Source: Niabella aurantiaca DSM 17617
Lineage (GTDB): Bacteria > Bacteroidota > Bacteroidia > Chitinophagales > Chitinophagaceae
NCBI RefSeq assembly: GCF_000374125.1
Contig: NZ_KB893643.1
Coordinates: 62,001-126,000 of the forward strand
Length of the DNA stretch: 64,000 bases
Direction of reading: 5' to 3'
In this document: positions 27,222-36,753 of the stretch, piece by piece
How the letters are laid out: the number at the start of each line of letters is the position of its first letter
Numbering within the stretch: the first letter of the stretch is position 1
Notes under the pieces: model-generated
Told to the model about the DNA's origin: nothing
What the model saw: only the letters and a program-made list of their open reading frames with translations
The model's database searches: none
Position numbers and translations under genes: made by a program

Positions 27222-27527
27222 ATAATTATTTTGAATAGTTTAGATAACAGCCAAATCCGGAGGTCATTGCTTCATACAGCACCTGCAACCTTTCTGAATG
27301 AAAAAGTGAACAAACGTATAAATAGAAAAGCAAAAGGTCTGCCAGAGGCGGTAAAACCTGCGGACAGATGACCCTTAATGAGGATCGGATGCGGCAGGCG
27401 ATCCCCCACCGGCAAAGAATGCCTGTCTGTAAAAAAACAACAACAGCTGCCTGCCGTTTATATGGGTATCGTCTTACACGGTATGGGATCTTTTTTCTAC
27501 ACTTTCAAAGAAAACAGACCGCCTGGT
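27222..27527. other. Short spacer
   Basis: 306 bases between a gene start and a gene end on the minus strand. No gene recognised. Confidence 0.4.
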
Positions 27528-28625
27528 TTATAATGCCCCGATCCGGGGCAGGATACTGAGCCCGGACAGGGTCTTACTGCAACCACCCTTTTCCTGGATC
27601 AGCACTTTACATTTTATACCCATATCCGCCAGCAGCAGATAGCGTAACAACGATGCTTTCTGAGCAGCCCGGGCTACATCCTTTTCTCCGGAAAGCATCT
27701 CCCGGATCACTTCCGGAACATCCAGGGATAACAGGAAATGACATTGATCGGTGAACCCGCAAGTATTCAATCCGTTTTTATTTCCCCAATGGTTCAGAGC
27801 CGAAAAATTCACATGCGCGGTCATATCCTGCTGCCCGATATGGTCATACAATGCATCCGTAACGGCGTGCCTGTAATACCCGAGCAGCGTTCCGGAGCTC
27901 CGGCAGGATTTATAAAGTTCTTCTGAAGGATACCCGTAATCGATCGTTAGCACATACCCTTTGTCAATCGCATTTGCCACTTCAGCGATCCACCCGACCG
28001 CCTGAAGATTGATCTCTGTCCGGAACCCGCGGGGCAGCTCAATTCCTAACTCCGAAAAATAATCTTTAAGTCCCTGCGCCGCAGGGCGCCAGGTTTCCAC
28101 AAACCCGTTCCGGAAGCCGATAAAAAGCTCCATCAGCTCTGCTTCCATCCACACCTGGTGAACCGGAAAATTGTCGAGCAGTTCATTTGACAGGACGCAC
28201 CCCTGTATGGGCGCAATTTCCCCGATGGATTGATGCCAGCTTACTTTTTCATCCAATACGGGCAGGCCACCGGGCTCCCCTTTTTCAATGATACAGTATT
28301 GCAGGTGTTCATACATTGGTTTGTTATGCCTTAGTGCGGACAGGATATCGCGGCACAGGGTGCCGTCGCCGGCCCCGTATTCCACGATGGTGAAGGTTCC
28401 GGCATCGAGATGGCGCCACATTTCCTCCAGTTGTCTGGCAATGGTTGCCCCAAATGCAGGCGTAAGTGTTGCGCAGGTATAATAGTCGCCGCCCACACCA
28501 ATATGGTCTTTGGAGGATGCATAGTAGCCCTGGCCGGGATCGTACAGGCAGCACTCCATAAACTCCTGAAAGCGGATCGGTCCCTCCCTTTTTATTTTTT
28601 GTATGATCTGTTCCGAAAGTTCCAT
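27528..28625 (-). CDS. MidA/NDUFAF7-family (DUF185) SAM-dependent methyltransferase
   Basis: 365 residues. Family signatures: I-x-F-QEFMECCLYDP-GQGYY (17-35), GGDYYT (45-50), SAM motif VEYGAGDGTL (81-90), SNELLDNFPVH and the TIDYGYPSEE loop. The mitochondrial relative methylates an arginine of complex I; the bacterial role is not established. Cytoplasmic. It is the last clearly chromosomal-housekeeping-like gene before a decayed stretch. Confidence 0.9.
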   Translation of the reverse strand: MELSEQIIQKIKREGPIRFQEFMECCLYDPGQGYYASSKDHIGVGGDYYTCATLTPAFGATIARQLEEMWRHLDAGTFTIVEYGAGDGTLCRDILSALRHNKPMYEHLQYCIIEKGEPGGLPVLDEKVSWHQSIGEIAPIQGCVLSNELLDNFPVHQVWMEAELMELFIGFRNGFVETWRPAAQGLKDYFSELGIELPRGFRTEINLQAVGWIAEVANAIDKGYVLTIDYGYPSEELYKSCRSSGTLLGYYRHAVTDALYDHIGQQDMTAHVNFSALNHWGNKNGLNTCGFTDQCHFLLSLDVPEVIREMLSGEKDVARAAQKASLLRYLLLADMGIKCKVLIQEKGGCSKTLSGLSILPRIGAL

Positions 28626-29190
28626 ATCGATAACAGGCCAAAAATGGAACCATTTCCGGTCTGCCGGTAAAGCAGGCAGGATAAAAAACCGGCCCCGTTA
28701 TGAATAGCAAAACCCCCAATGTAAAGAATTACCCGGGGGTTGAGTTGCATTATAAACCTATCTTGAATGCTATGGGATGCCCATACGCATATAATTCCTT
28801 TGCGAAACCGGACCGGTCGTGTCACACATTGTTGCAGTTGGGATGCAGCCCGTCTTCGCCATCGGAAGACCCCGGTTCCTGTTTTATGAACCGGAAAATG
28901 TGATCCATCCACCAGACCCTTCGATACCTGTTATCTATCTCAAAAACGGCGGCGTTTTCCCTTATGTCAAATTTGGAAGTGCGTTTTGTTTACAATTGAA
29001 AGCAACATTCCGGTCGGGGTACATCTTCATATCGGATGCCCGCCAAAAATATTTCAGGGATTATTGTCAAAATGATGAAATTCGATGAATGGTCCTTTTT
29101 TTTCGCCCAAATGCCGGGAAAAGGAAAGCTGGCCGCCAAAACCGGTCGTTTCACCCGGGTGCCACCAAAAGCCTCATGTATTTTCACAGA
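28626..29190. other. Gene-poor spacer
   Basis: 565 bases. Several short frames exist but none has a family pattern or a plausible start context. Confidence 0.4.
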
Positions 29191-29403
29191 TCATGCGGGG
29201 GGTAAACAGTTCACCGCATAGTCGGCAAACATTCTCAGGATGTATTCCCATCCCATACCGGCATCCATGGCCCGGGCATAACTGGCAGCTTCCTCCCCGT
29301 GGTTCTCAAACCCGGTATGGCAGAGCTCCACCACGGTGCCACCCCTGCCTGTGTCCCGGAAGTTTATCGACACCACACTGGCCCGGTCCGGCTCAGCGGC
29401 ACG
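29191..29403 (-). pseudogene. Remnant of an AHSA1/SRPBCC-domain protein
   Basis: The frame reads EPDRASVVSINFRD-TGRGGTVVELCHTGF...GMGWEYILRMFADYA, the C-terminal third of an AHSA1-like START-fold protein. Upstream the frame reaches a stop (TGA at 29449-29451) with no start and no N-terminal domain; sequence beyond about 29403 no longer resembles the family. It is a truncated gene. Confidence 0.65.
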
Positions 29404-29659
29404 ACAATACGCGCCGCTGAGGCCTCTAAGTTGTGACCTTTTAAAAAATCACAAAGACTATACCACCAGCCAACTCCGGAGCACCTCCGGGTATTATTTC
29501 CATGGCCGTTACAATAAACGGGAAGCAGCAGATCAAAAAACGGAATATGTACCGCTTTATTTTTCTGCACCTTCTCCACTCCCGGGCGGCAGCGATGATT
29601 TTGCTGCTTGCGAAATACCACGCGCTTTCAGAACGTCCTTTTGTCAATGAAGTCGTTCA

Positions 29660-29842
29660 AACTTTCTCAACAGGTCGCCCCGGTGAGCTTAAAAATCGTA
29701 CTACCGGTCTTTTACCAGCGGATTACCCGTAGGGACCGCCCTGTAAGGACGTTATGCCGGTAGCATGGATAAAGGAAGCAGCATAAAGCCCCATCGGGGC
29801 GGCCTGTTTGCTGCAATCCGAAAAGTTGAAACAACTCTCATA
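29660..29842 (-). repeat. Dispersed repeat family 1, copy B (inverted)
   Basis: Reverse complement of this stretch aligns end to end with 12337-12523. In plus orientation it carries a short open frame starting near 29648 (MKSFKLSQQVAPVSLKIV) that copy A interrupts with a stop, so coding is unlikely. Confidence 0.7.
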
Positions 29843-29961
29843 AAAAAAATGCTAAAAAATGTCTTTGTGACAATAATTAACCAACAAAAACGTTTTAGTT
29901 AAAAATATCACTGACTTTGGATGGATATTTAATAAAGATTTTCAATTTTCTCATAAGCAGT

Positions 29962-29969
29962 TAGTTTTG
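29962..29969 (+). promoter_or_regulatory. -7-like promoter element
   Basis: TAGTTTTG matches TAnnTTTG. It lies 5 bases before a terminator-like hairpin, so a transcript from it would begin with that hairpin. No matching -33 element is clear. Confidence 0.3.
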
Positions 29970-29974
29970 GTTGC

Positions 29975-30007
29975 GACCCCTGTTTCTACAGGGGTCTATC
30001 TTTTTTG
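29975..30007 (+). terminator. Strong intrinsic terminator with no gene in front of it
   Basis: Stem GACCCCTG (29975-29982) with CAGGGGTC (29989-29996), six-base loop TTTCTA, then TATCTTTTTTG. No plus-strand gene precedes it for several kilobases. It may end a small RNA or act as an attenuator in a leader. Confidence 0.6.
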
Positions 30008-30462
30008 CATGTGCGCTTTTACTCCAGGGGCCGGCTAAAAATCCCTGTTTGTCGTGCAGGACCTCCGCCCGGCGGGAACCTGCGTTTTGCGCATTGTTGT
30101 TATGTGCTGACACGCAATCCCTTTCCTTCATAAGGAGTTCACGTTATGCACTCCTGTTTTCTCCCGGATCTGTTTACCCAAAGGTGCCGGCCGCCGTCGC
30201 CACCGGGAGGTTCCGATGCAATTCCTGCGGACCTTCAGCTTCACCCCGGTAAATGCGTGTTTGTCCGGAGCCCGGTTAAAGAAAGCTGTGGCGCTATGGA
30301 TTAAATAGCTTACCTTCGCTGCCTTATATGTTATCCTTACACTGAATTTGTTTTCATTTCCTCCATTCAAATATAGTGATTGCTTAACGTAAACAGGTAT
30401 CGTATCACCGGTCAGTCTGTTGATAGCGCTGCTTTTATTTATTCATTTAAAATTTAATTTAA

Positions 30463-31701
30463 TTGTCCTTTAATAATTTGTCGCTTGTTGCACCTTTACT
30501 CAGGGCCATAAGTGAAACGGGCTATACAAGCCCCACCCCTATCCAGGAACATTCCATACCTGCTGTACTGCAAAAAAAAGACCTGCTGGCCTGCGCTCAG
30601 ACAGGCACCGGAAAAACGGCTTCCTTTGCCATTCCATTATTACAGCTGCTGCATCAGCAAAAACAGCAGGACCCACGGTCTGAAGGCCAGGCGCTGATCC
30701 TGGTTCCTACAAGGGAGCTGGCGCTGCAGATCGCCGAAAACTTCACAGTGTATGGCAAATTCCTATCCTTAAAGCATCTCGCTATATTTGGAGGAGTGTC
30801 TCAGCACAGCCAGGTAAAGGCCCTGCAGCAACGGGTAGACATTCTTATTGCCACACCCGGCCGCCTGCTCGACCTGCTTCACCAGGGTTGCCTTTCGCTC
30901 AGGGATATCCGGCACCTCGTGCTGGATGAAGCAGACCGGATGCTGGATATGGGTTTTATCCATGACGTAAAAAAGATCCTGGCCCAGTTGCCTTCAGAAC
31001 GGCAGACCCTGCTGTTCTCCGCCACCCTGCCCCCGGAGATCTTAAAACTATCCGCCACATTGCTGAAACAACCGGAAAAGATCACGATAACGCCATCGGC
31101 TACCACCGTTGACCGGATCCTGCAATCATTATATTATACAGAGAAGCAGCATAAGACCCCGCTATTACTGCACTTGCTGAACAACGACGGTATCAAGACC
31201 GCGCTGGTATTTGCCAGAACAAAGTATGGTGCTGAAAAGATCGCAAGGAATCTTGTACGGTCGGGAATAAAAGCGGCCGCCATACATGGCAACAAATCCC
31301 AGTCTGCGAGGCAAACTTCCCTGCTGCATTTCAGAACAGGCCATATACGGGTGCTGGTAGCTACGGATATTGCTGCCCGGGGCATTGACATCGAAGAAAT
31401 GGGACATGTCATCAACTATGACCTGCCCAATGTACCCGAAACTTATGTGCACCGCATCGGCCGTACCGGAAGAGCCGGTGCCAGCGGCATCGCCATCTCG
31501 TTTTGTGACCAGGAAGAAAAGCCTTACTTACAGGACATTCAAAAACTGATACGCAAAACCATACCCGTCATCCGCGATCATGGATTTGAAGTATCGGCAA
31601 CGGATCAGCAGGAACCGGTGAAGATGCAGCCCGCCGCCGGTAATCACCGGAAAAACGGATTTAATAAAAGAAAAGGAAAACGCCCGGCACCAACTGCATA
31701 A
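30463..31701 (+). CDS. rhlE: DEAD-box ATP-dependent RNA helicase, RhlE type
   Basis: 412 residues. The TTG at 30463 is the start because the product then begins MSFNNLSL, the usual RhlE opening; no ATG fits. Motifs in order: Q motif (YTSPTPIQ, 21-28), AQTGTGKT (45-52), PTRELA, DEAD (156-159), SAT (187-189), ARGIDI and HRIGRTGR. The basic tail (KRKGKRP) is typical of RNA-remodelling helicases. Cytoplasmic; role in RNA structure and ribosome assembly, often cold-induced. Confidence 0.93.
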   Translation: MSFNNLSLVAPLLRAISETGYTSPTPIQEHSIPAVLQKKDLLACAQTGTGKTASFAIPLLQLLHQQKQQDPRSEGQALILVPTRELALQIAENFTVYGKFLSLKHLAIFGGVSQHSQVKALQQRVDILIATPGRLLDLLHQGCLSLRDIRHLVLDEADRMLDMGFIHDVKKILAQLPSERQTLLFSATLPPEILKLSATLLKQPEKITITPSATTVDRILQSLYYTEKQHKTPLLLHLLNNDGIKTALVFARTKYGAEKIARNLVRSGIKAAAIHGNKSQSARQTSLLHFRTGHIRVLVATDIAARGIDIEEMGHVINYDLPNVPETYVHRIGRTGRAGASGIAISFCDQEEKPYLQDIQKLIRKTIPVIRDHGFEVSATDQQEPVKMQPAAGNHRKNGFNKRKGKRPAPTA

Positions 31702-31738
31702 ACCGGGGCCCGTGTTAAAGGATCCGCGCAGTTGCCGG

Positions 31739-32002
31739 TCAGGCAGGTGTTTTACGTGACGTGACGTTTGGTTGCGTCACTTCTTTTTTAACATCGGTAA
31801 CAATATAATAAGAAGATCCGCCTCTTATTTCTTTATACCAGTCCCAATCATCCAAATGGATCGCAGCACCACTTTTCGCATAAGCATTCAATAATGCAAT
31901 GGCATTTCCCGTAAAGCAAACGCTGGTTGACATCACTTCCACGTCTTTGAGCAATATCTTTAGAATGTCGCCTGCGTTGTATAGATCTTTAGGCATGTTC
32001 AA
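31739..32002 (-). CDS. Small uncharacterised protein, paralogue of 26988-27221
   Basis: 87 residues with CFTGNAIALLNAY and LDDWDWYKEIRGGSSYYIVTD, matching the other copy in order. A second in-frame ATG lies two codons in (31994-31996). Convergent with rhlE. Function unknown. Confidence 0.65.
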   Translation of the reverse strand: MNMPKDLYNAGDILKILLKDVEVMSTSVCFTGNAIALLNAYAKSGAAIHLDDWDWYKEIRGGSSYYIVTDVKKEVTQPNVTSRKTPA

Positions 32003-32305
32003 TGATTTTTAAAGGTACACAATAACACAATGCTTTACCCCGGATGCAGGTAGAGCACCCACATGCCTGGTCCTGCCGGAGCGCCTGTATAATGAAGAAC
32101 AACCGGCAATATGGATGCGTAAAACAAGAATGCAGAAACGTCGTATAAAAGCCCGAAGGAATTAAGAGAAGGAAAGGGACAGGCTCTTAAAAAATGTTGA
32201 ACGGTATCTGTAACCGTTTAAAGATACGCTTTATCAGCGGCATTAAAAAATAAATAACCCGGCGCTACCGTTCTTCCCAATGGATCATCTGCCCGGATGC
32301 AATGG
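32003..32305. other. Short spacer
   Basis: 303 bases, nothing recognised. Confidence 0.35.
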
Positions 32306-33361
32306 CTACGCCGGTTTTACAGGTATGCGTTTTGTGCGGCTCTTCATTAACCGGATGGCCTGCTCCCGGCTTTCGAACATGTTGTTAATGTTCACTAAAT
32401 TGTCTGCCAGCTTCTGGTACTGTTTGGTCATCAGGTAATAAAAGATATGCAGATAATGAATGCCGTCAAATACAATGGCCTTCTGGCGGGCAAAGTCGTC
32501 TTTCTTCCTGAGGAACTCCTGCGGCATTTCCGTATAATGGATGCCGGGTCTCAGATGATGAATGATATGATAGCCATCATTCCAGCAGGTATGATTATAA
32601 GAAGTATTGATGCAGTTGATCGAATTGGTATATAAATTTTCCGGATCCGAATTGTCAATAAATGAATGTTGTGTCCAGTTGCCCAGCATCATTACAAATC
32701 TTGCAAAAAGCAGCGGAAACACACACACTACTAACGTGGCTTTCAGGTTCACAAAACAGAGCACGGCACAGAGGGTGATATAAACCCACTCCCCGAGGGT
32801 CAGCCGGGTATACAGCTTTTTTCGTTTACGCCGGTACAGATACAGGAATGTTTCGGGAACACCCTTAAAAAGAAACCGGAAAAAATACAGCAGGAAGCTT
32901 CTGAAACTGTCACGCTGATAGTGCATGGTGCTGCTGGTATCTTCTTCGTTATTGTTTTCAACATGGTGCATTCCCATATGATGACTGAAATAACTTTCCG
33001 GAGTATGTCCGAACAACGGGCAGATGACCCAGCTGATGTATGCATGGATCCGCTGCTGCCAGGCCGGCTTGAACATTTTCCGGTGACAGATGCAGTGAAA
33101 CATCAATCCAAACCGTCCTTTAAAATAAAACTGTGAAAAATAAAAATATACTACCGCCGTAAGCCACCAGCTCCATCCCTGCAACACGGGGGTAAACAGC
33201 AACAGCGCTACCGGCAATATAAAAATATGGATCTTCGAAAGCAGATACAGGAAAGGCAGGTCTCTCTTATCATTCATAAAACGAAGCCAGAATTTTTCAT
33301 AAACGTTAAATTTTGCTTTCGTTGTATAAATGGGATCGGTCAGTACGGATAAAATTTTCAT
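32306..33361 (-). CDS. Membrane fatty-acid desaturase-family protein
   Basis: 351 residues, about four membrane helices. Histidine boxes for the di-iron site: H89-x3-H93 (FHCICH), HH-x3-HH at 127-133 (SHHMGMHHVE) and GYHIIHH (H265, H268, H269). The order and spacing fit the acyl-desaturase/hydroxylase superfamily. It could lower membrane lipid melting point under cold stress, which suits its RhlE and cold-shock neighbours (inference). Substrate chain and bond position cannot be told. Confidence 0.88.
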   Translation of the reverse strand: MKILSVLTDPIYTTKAKFNVYEKFWLRFMNDKRDLPFLYLLSKIHIFILPVALLLFTPVLQGWSWWLTAVVYFYFSQFYFKGRFGLMFHCICHRKMFKPAWQQRIHAYISWVICPLFGHTPESYFSHHMGMHHVENNNEEDTSSTMHYQRDSFRSFLLYFFRFLFKGVPETFLYLYRRKRKKLYTRLTLGEWVYITLCAVLCFVNLKATLVVCVFPLLFARFVMMLGNWTQHSFIDNSDPENLYTNSINCINTSYNHTCWNDGYHIIHHLRPGIHYTEMPQEFLRKKDDFARQKAIVFDGIHYLHIFYYLMTKQYQKLADNLVNINNMFESREQAIRLMKSRTKRIPVKPA

Positions 33362-34008
33362 CAGTAGATTTTTTATGCCCGCAGATCATCCGGAAAGATC
33401 CGGTATCACCCGCAGCGGGTCGTTGAATGGTCTGATGGAACTCTGCACGTGTGTATTTCTCTGTGAAAATATTTCTCATGCTGCATTTCATGCAAACTTT
33501 TTAAAGAACTGTTGTTGAACTGCGCGTAAGATAACCATATAAACCCGTATTGTCCGAATTTATTCGGCAGCCGGGTTTCATCATCGCCCGGATACGGGGT
33601 TGTGAACATTTCCCGGAGCGCAAGAGATTCTTTCCGGAGCAACACATTAAAATTATAAGCAGCAAGGCCATAGCAGGATATTTATAAGAAGCTGTTTAAA
33701 AACAACATTTTGATGCTCCCTATAAGCGCCATCCGGCGCGTCGTTGTTGTTACAGAGGTTGTATTCAGAACGACAACCTGCTATAAAAACGGCTTTGGAT
33801 ACAACCACTTATCCGATAATATCGGGTGGTGCCGCTCCTTCTGCAATTTAGATGCGTTTGCCCCGATATTCTTCCTGTTTAACAAAAAATGTTGAAAAAA
33901 ATCGGTATATTCATCATCTGTTCATTACTTCACTGATTGTTCTACTGTCTTGGTAAGCCAACCGTATAGTAACGATACTTCCTTCCGCTTTAGTAAAAAC
34001 AACAACAC
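33362..34008. other. Intergenic region between divergent genes
   Basis: 647 bases between the divergent desaturase and FabH-like genes. It carries repeat family 2 (33691-33806). No gene. Confidence 0.45.
33691..33806. repeat. Dispersed repeat family 2, copy A
   Basis: Module 1 (33691-33752: GTTTAAAAACAACATTTTGA...GCGCCATCCGGCGCG) and module 2 (33765-33806: TTCAGAACGACAAC...GATACAACC). Both recur at 58228-58330 in the opposite order. Confidence 0.75.
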
Positions 34009-35079
34009 ATGAAATTTGCTTCACTCATTACAGGTACCGGAGCCTATATACCCCACGAAATACGTAAAAATGCGGCCTTTATGGATCATACGTTTTTTGC
34101 GCCAACGGGAGCCCCCATCACAACAGATACCGATGTGCTCATTGATAAATTCAAAAGCATCACCGGCATCTCCGAAAGGCGGTATGCCCCCGGCCACATC
34201 AATGCTTCGGATATGGCGGCAGCGGCCGGCTGGCAGGCGTTGGAAGACAGCGGAATCGACCCGGAGCACCTCGATCAGATCGTTGTAGCCCATAATTTTG
34301 GAGATGTAACCTACCACAATATCCAGTCGCAAAACGTACCGGCCCTCGCCAACCGGGTAAAGCATATACTCGGCATCAGCCGCCCGGAGTGTATTGCCTG
34401 TGATGTGCTGGTGGGTTGTCCGGGATGGCTGCATGCCGTGATCCAGTCGCACGCATGGTTCAGCGCGGGGATGGCCCGGAAAGTACTGTTGATCGGCGCC
34501 GAAACACTATCACGCGTGATTGATCCGGCAGACCGCGACAGCATGATCTTTTCTGACGGAGCCGGTGCCGTGGTCATGGAATACAAAGCCGCAGAAGCCG
34601 GGAGCCGGGGGATATTGGGATGGAGCGCACAAACCCATAGCATCGAAGAACTGGATTATATCAATATGGGCAGGGGGTATCAGCAAAACGGGAGCCCTAC
34701 CCTCTTCATTAAAATGAAAGGACGAAAAGTATATGAATATGCGCTGAAACACGTGCCGCTGGCGATGAAGGAATGCCTGGAAAAAAGCGGCGTGCACATC
34801 CGTGAGGTGAGCAAGATCCTGATCCACCAGGCAAACGAAAAAATGGATGAGGAGATCGTAAAGCGGCTGTATGCGTTATATGATGCAGTACCTCCGCCCG
34901 GGGTCATGCCTATGAGCATCCAGTGGTTGGGGAACAGCTCCGTGGCCACCATCCCCACATTATATCATTTGATACGCAATAATAAAATAGCAGCGCAGGA
35001 AATTTCAGAAGGTTCGGTCCTGCTTTTTGCATCGGTTGGCGCCGGCATGAACATCAATGCTGTATGTTACCGCGTGTAA
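34009..35079 (+). CDS. 3-oxoacyl-ACP synthase III-family enzyme (FabH-like)
   Basis: 356 residues with the thiolase-fold triad C137 (VGCPGW), H273 (IHQAN) and N309 (LGNSS). Family members condense an acyl-CoA with malonyl-ACP to start fatty-acid or related chains. It is somewhat longer than housekeeping FabH (about 320-330) and not in a fab cluster, so a special acyl product is possible. It faces away from the desaturase gene, so the pair could share a regulatory region. Confidence 0.88.
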   Translation: MKFASLITGTGAYIPHEIRKNAAFMDHTFFAPTGAPITTDTDVLIDKFKSITGISERRYAPGHINASDMAAAAGWQALEDSGIDPEHLDQIVVAHNFGDVTYHNIQSQNVPALANRVKHILGISRPECIACDVLVGCPGWLHAVIQSHAWFSAGMARKVLLIGAETLSRVIDPADRDSMIFSDGAGAVVMEYKAAEAGSRGILGWSAQTHSIEELDYINMGRGYQQNGSPTLFIKMKGRKVYEYALKHVPLAMKECLEKSGVHIREVSKILIHQANEKMDEEIVKRLYALYDAVPPPGVMPMSIQWLGNSSVATIPTLYHLIRNNKIAAQEISEGSVLLFASVGAGMNINAVCYRV

Positions 35080-35245
35080 ACATGCGCAGGAGGCACCCAA
35101 TATGGAAAATGATCCCTTCTTAATCCTGACAATGTTCCGGAATACTGCTTTTGAAATCTTCCGGACCCATTTCAATCAATTCAGGCAACAGTGTCAGAAA
35201 TCAGACCGGCAGAAGGATAAAAGCCGGCAATCTTTAACACCGGCA

Positions 35246-35494
35246 TCAGTTTGTTGTTACCAGTTTAATAAACCCGTCGCCATAAAAAACACGGGCCAGA
35301 TCTTCATCACCGGTCCGGTCATATTCTGCGATCCGGCTTTCGTGCACGATACGCCAAAAGTTTTTCTTCCTCAGTTCGTTGTAATCAGCCGTTTTTATAA
35401 AAAGCCCTTTTATGGATGCACGGCCTTTAAACCGGATCTCAAATAAAGGGCGGTCCTGCTTTTGCACCGTTCCGGCTATTTGTTCGTAAGTCAT
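35246..35494 (-). CDS. Small uncharacterised protein, paralogue of 36452-36709
   Basis: 82 residues. Shares IRFKGR-SIKGLFIKTADYNELRKKNFWRIVH-(15)-LARVFYGDGF with the second copy. The fold looks alpha/beta with a basic FWR motif. It follows the next gene (35521-35796) by 26 bases on the same strand, so both probably form an operon. Function unknown; location beside RNA-binding proteins is suggestive only. Confidence 0.72.
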   Translation of the reverse strand: MTYEQIAGTVQKQDRPLFEIRFKGRASIKGLFIKTADYNELRKKNFWRIVHESRIAEYDRTGDEDLARVFYGDGFIKLVTTN

Positions 35495-35520
35495 TATATG
35501 ACGGATTTAAATCGGGAAAC

Positions 35521-35796
35521 CTACTCAGATATAAACACGTGCCAGCGCAACCAGTTGAACACAGACAGCTCACTCCTTGCTTCCTGCGGTACGTCAGAAA
35601 AGATCTTTTGCTCAATGATCTTTCCCTCCTTCAGGGTAAACCTTTCAGACAGGGAGCCATAAAAATTGATCAGGAACAATACCTGATCCCCGTTGTTTTT
35701 ATCAAAGGCCCTCCGGCTGGGCTGGCCCTCGAAGATGCGCCCGTCACTGGCCCAAACATAATGCTGATGTACAAGATCCTGCTTTTGAAAATGCAT
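35521..35796 (-). CDS. Small uncharacterised protein
   Basis: 91 residues from ATG 35796 (a longer start at 35832 is possible). Aromatic and charged: YVWASDGRIFEGQPSRRAF, VLFLINFYGS, LSVFNWLRWHVFISE. No family recognised. First gene of a likely two-gene minus-strand unit with 35246-35494. Confidence 0.6.
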   Translation of the reverse strand: MHFQKQDLVHQHYVWASDGRIFEGQPSRRAFDKNNGDQVLFLINFYGSLSERFTLKEGKIIEQKIFSDVPQEARSELSVFNWLRWHVFISE

Positions 35797-36021
35797 GTTG
35801 ACTAATTTAAAATGATCAATACAGAAAAGCAACGGAGTACTGGCTCCTCATTAAAACCCTGTAAACCGGGTTGCATCACCGGAAAGAAAAATAAATAAAA
35901 ACGGGACCGCAGGCGGGAATAATAATGAATGAATGCGGAACGACTGCTGTTTCGCATAAAGATAACGTATTTGCGGCAGACCTCCAAAAAAGAAAAAACG
36001 GCCTCATGTGGTATTTTTGCC

Positions 36022-36029
36022 TATCTTTG
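36022..36029 (+). promoter_or_regulatory. -7 promoter element for the RRM gene
   Basis: TATCTTTG is an exact TAnnTTTG match about 108 bases before the RRM start, leaving a leader of roughly 100 bases. Confidence 0.45.
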
Positions 36030-36136
36030 CCGGGTTAGTTTGAGTTACTGCTCTATAATAAGCACCTGCTTTTCAGCTTCTCTGCTTTATATATTTGCCT
36101 TTCTCGAATCATTTATCAAATTAATAATTATTACTC

Positions 36137-36409
36137 ATGAACATTTTTGTGTCCAATCTTGGGTACAGTTTCAGTACAGAAGATCTTACCAAATTATTTA
36201 CCAGCTACGGACAGGTAGATAGCGCAAGGATTATAACCGATAAGTTCACCAAGCAAAGCAGAGGCTTCGGATTTGTTGAAATGTCAGATGACACGGCCGC
36301 TGCAAAAGCCATCAGGGAACTGAACGGCTCCATGCAGGATGGCCGCCCCGTTAAGGTAAGCGAAGCCCGTCCGAGAGAAGAAAAGCCGGGTACTTCCGGT
36401 CGCTGGTAA
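36137..36409 (+). CDS. Single RRM-domain RNA-binding protein
   Basis: 90 residues, almost all one RRM: RNP2 IFVSNL (3-8) and RNP1 RGFGFVEM (40-47), then a short basic tail rich in R, E and G. Small RRM proteins of this type are widespread in Bacteroidota, bind single-stranded RNA and act as global regulators. It is followed by two more small genes of the same direction, including a cold-shock-domain protein. Confidence 0.93.
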   Translation: MNIFVSNLGYSFSTEDLTKLFTSYGQVDSARIITDKFTKQSRGFGFVEMSDDTAAAKAIRELNGSMQDGRPVKVSEARPREEKPGTSGRW

Positions 36410-36451
36410 ACCGGCACCCGTTCAGCTATTTACAGAATTAAAAGAAATCGT

Positions 36452-36709
36452 ATGGATGCAGAATCAATAGAAAAATTTTTAACTACCAATGCAAAGCGAT
36501 CGGGAGTTGTAAACATACATTTTAAGGACCGGTCTACGGTGACCGGCTCCTTCATCAGTGCACGCGATTATGATGAACTGAAAGCGAAAAACTTCTGGCG
36601 GGTCGTGCACTCAAAAAATTTACAGCAGTGGGAACGGACCAGAGACATCAACCTTTCCCGCTTATTCAGCGGCACCGGCTTCACCCGGCTCAGCGCGGCA
36701 ACAAAATAG
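36452..36709 (+). CDS. Small uncharacterised protein, paralogue of 35246-35494
   Basis: 85 residues: IHFKDRSTVTGSFISARDYDELKAKNFWRVVH...LSRLFSGTGFTRL. It lies 42 bases after the RRM gene and 44 before the cold-shock gene, all on the plus strand, so an RNA-related function is plausible but unproven. Confidence 0.75.
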   Translation: MDAESIEKFLTTNAKRSGVVNIHFKDRSTVTGSFISARDYDELKAKNFWRVVHSKNLQQWERTRDINLSRLFSGTGFTRLSAATK

Positions 36710-36753
36710 GGCCGGCACCGCAGTATTTATTATTTGATCTTTAAAACAATTTC

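Larger units (their letters stand above)
29404..30462. other. Long gene-free region upstream of the RhlE helicase
   Basis: About 1,060 bases with no supported gene. It holds dispersed repeat copy B (29660-29842) and a strong hairpin with T-run (29975-30007). The last 450 bases could be a long leader of the helicase gene, as is usual for cold-induced RNA helicases (inference). Confidence 0.45.

Noticed and set aside
28700-28903. A 67-codon plus-strand frame in the spacer after the MidA gene
   Set aside because: No family pattern, cysteine- and proline-rich tail and no promoter or neighbour support.
29971-30252. A 93-codon plus-strand frame starting at the terminator hairpin
   Set aside because: It begins in a hairpin, is rich in C, S and R in a non-coding manner and has no family pattern.
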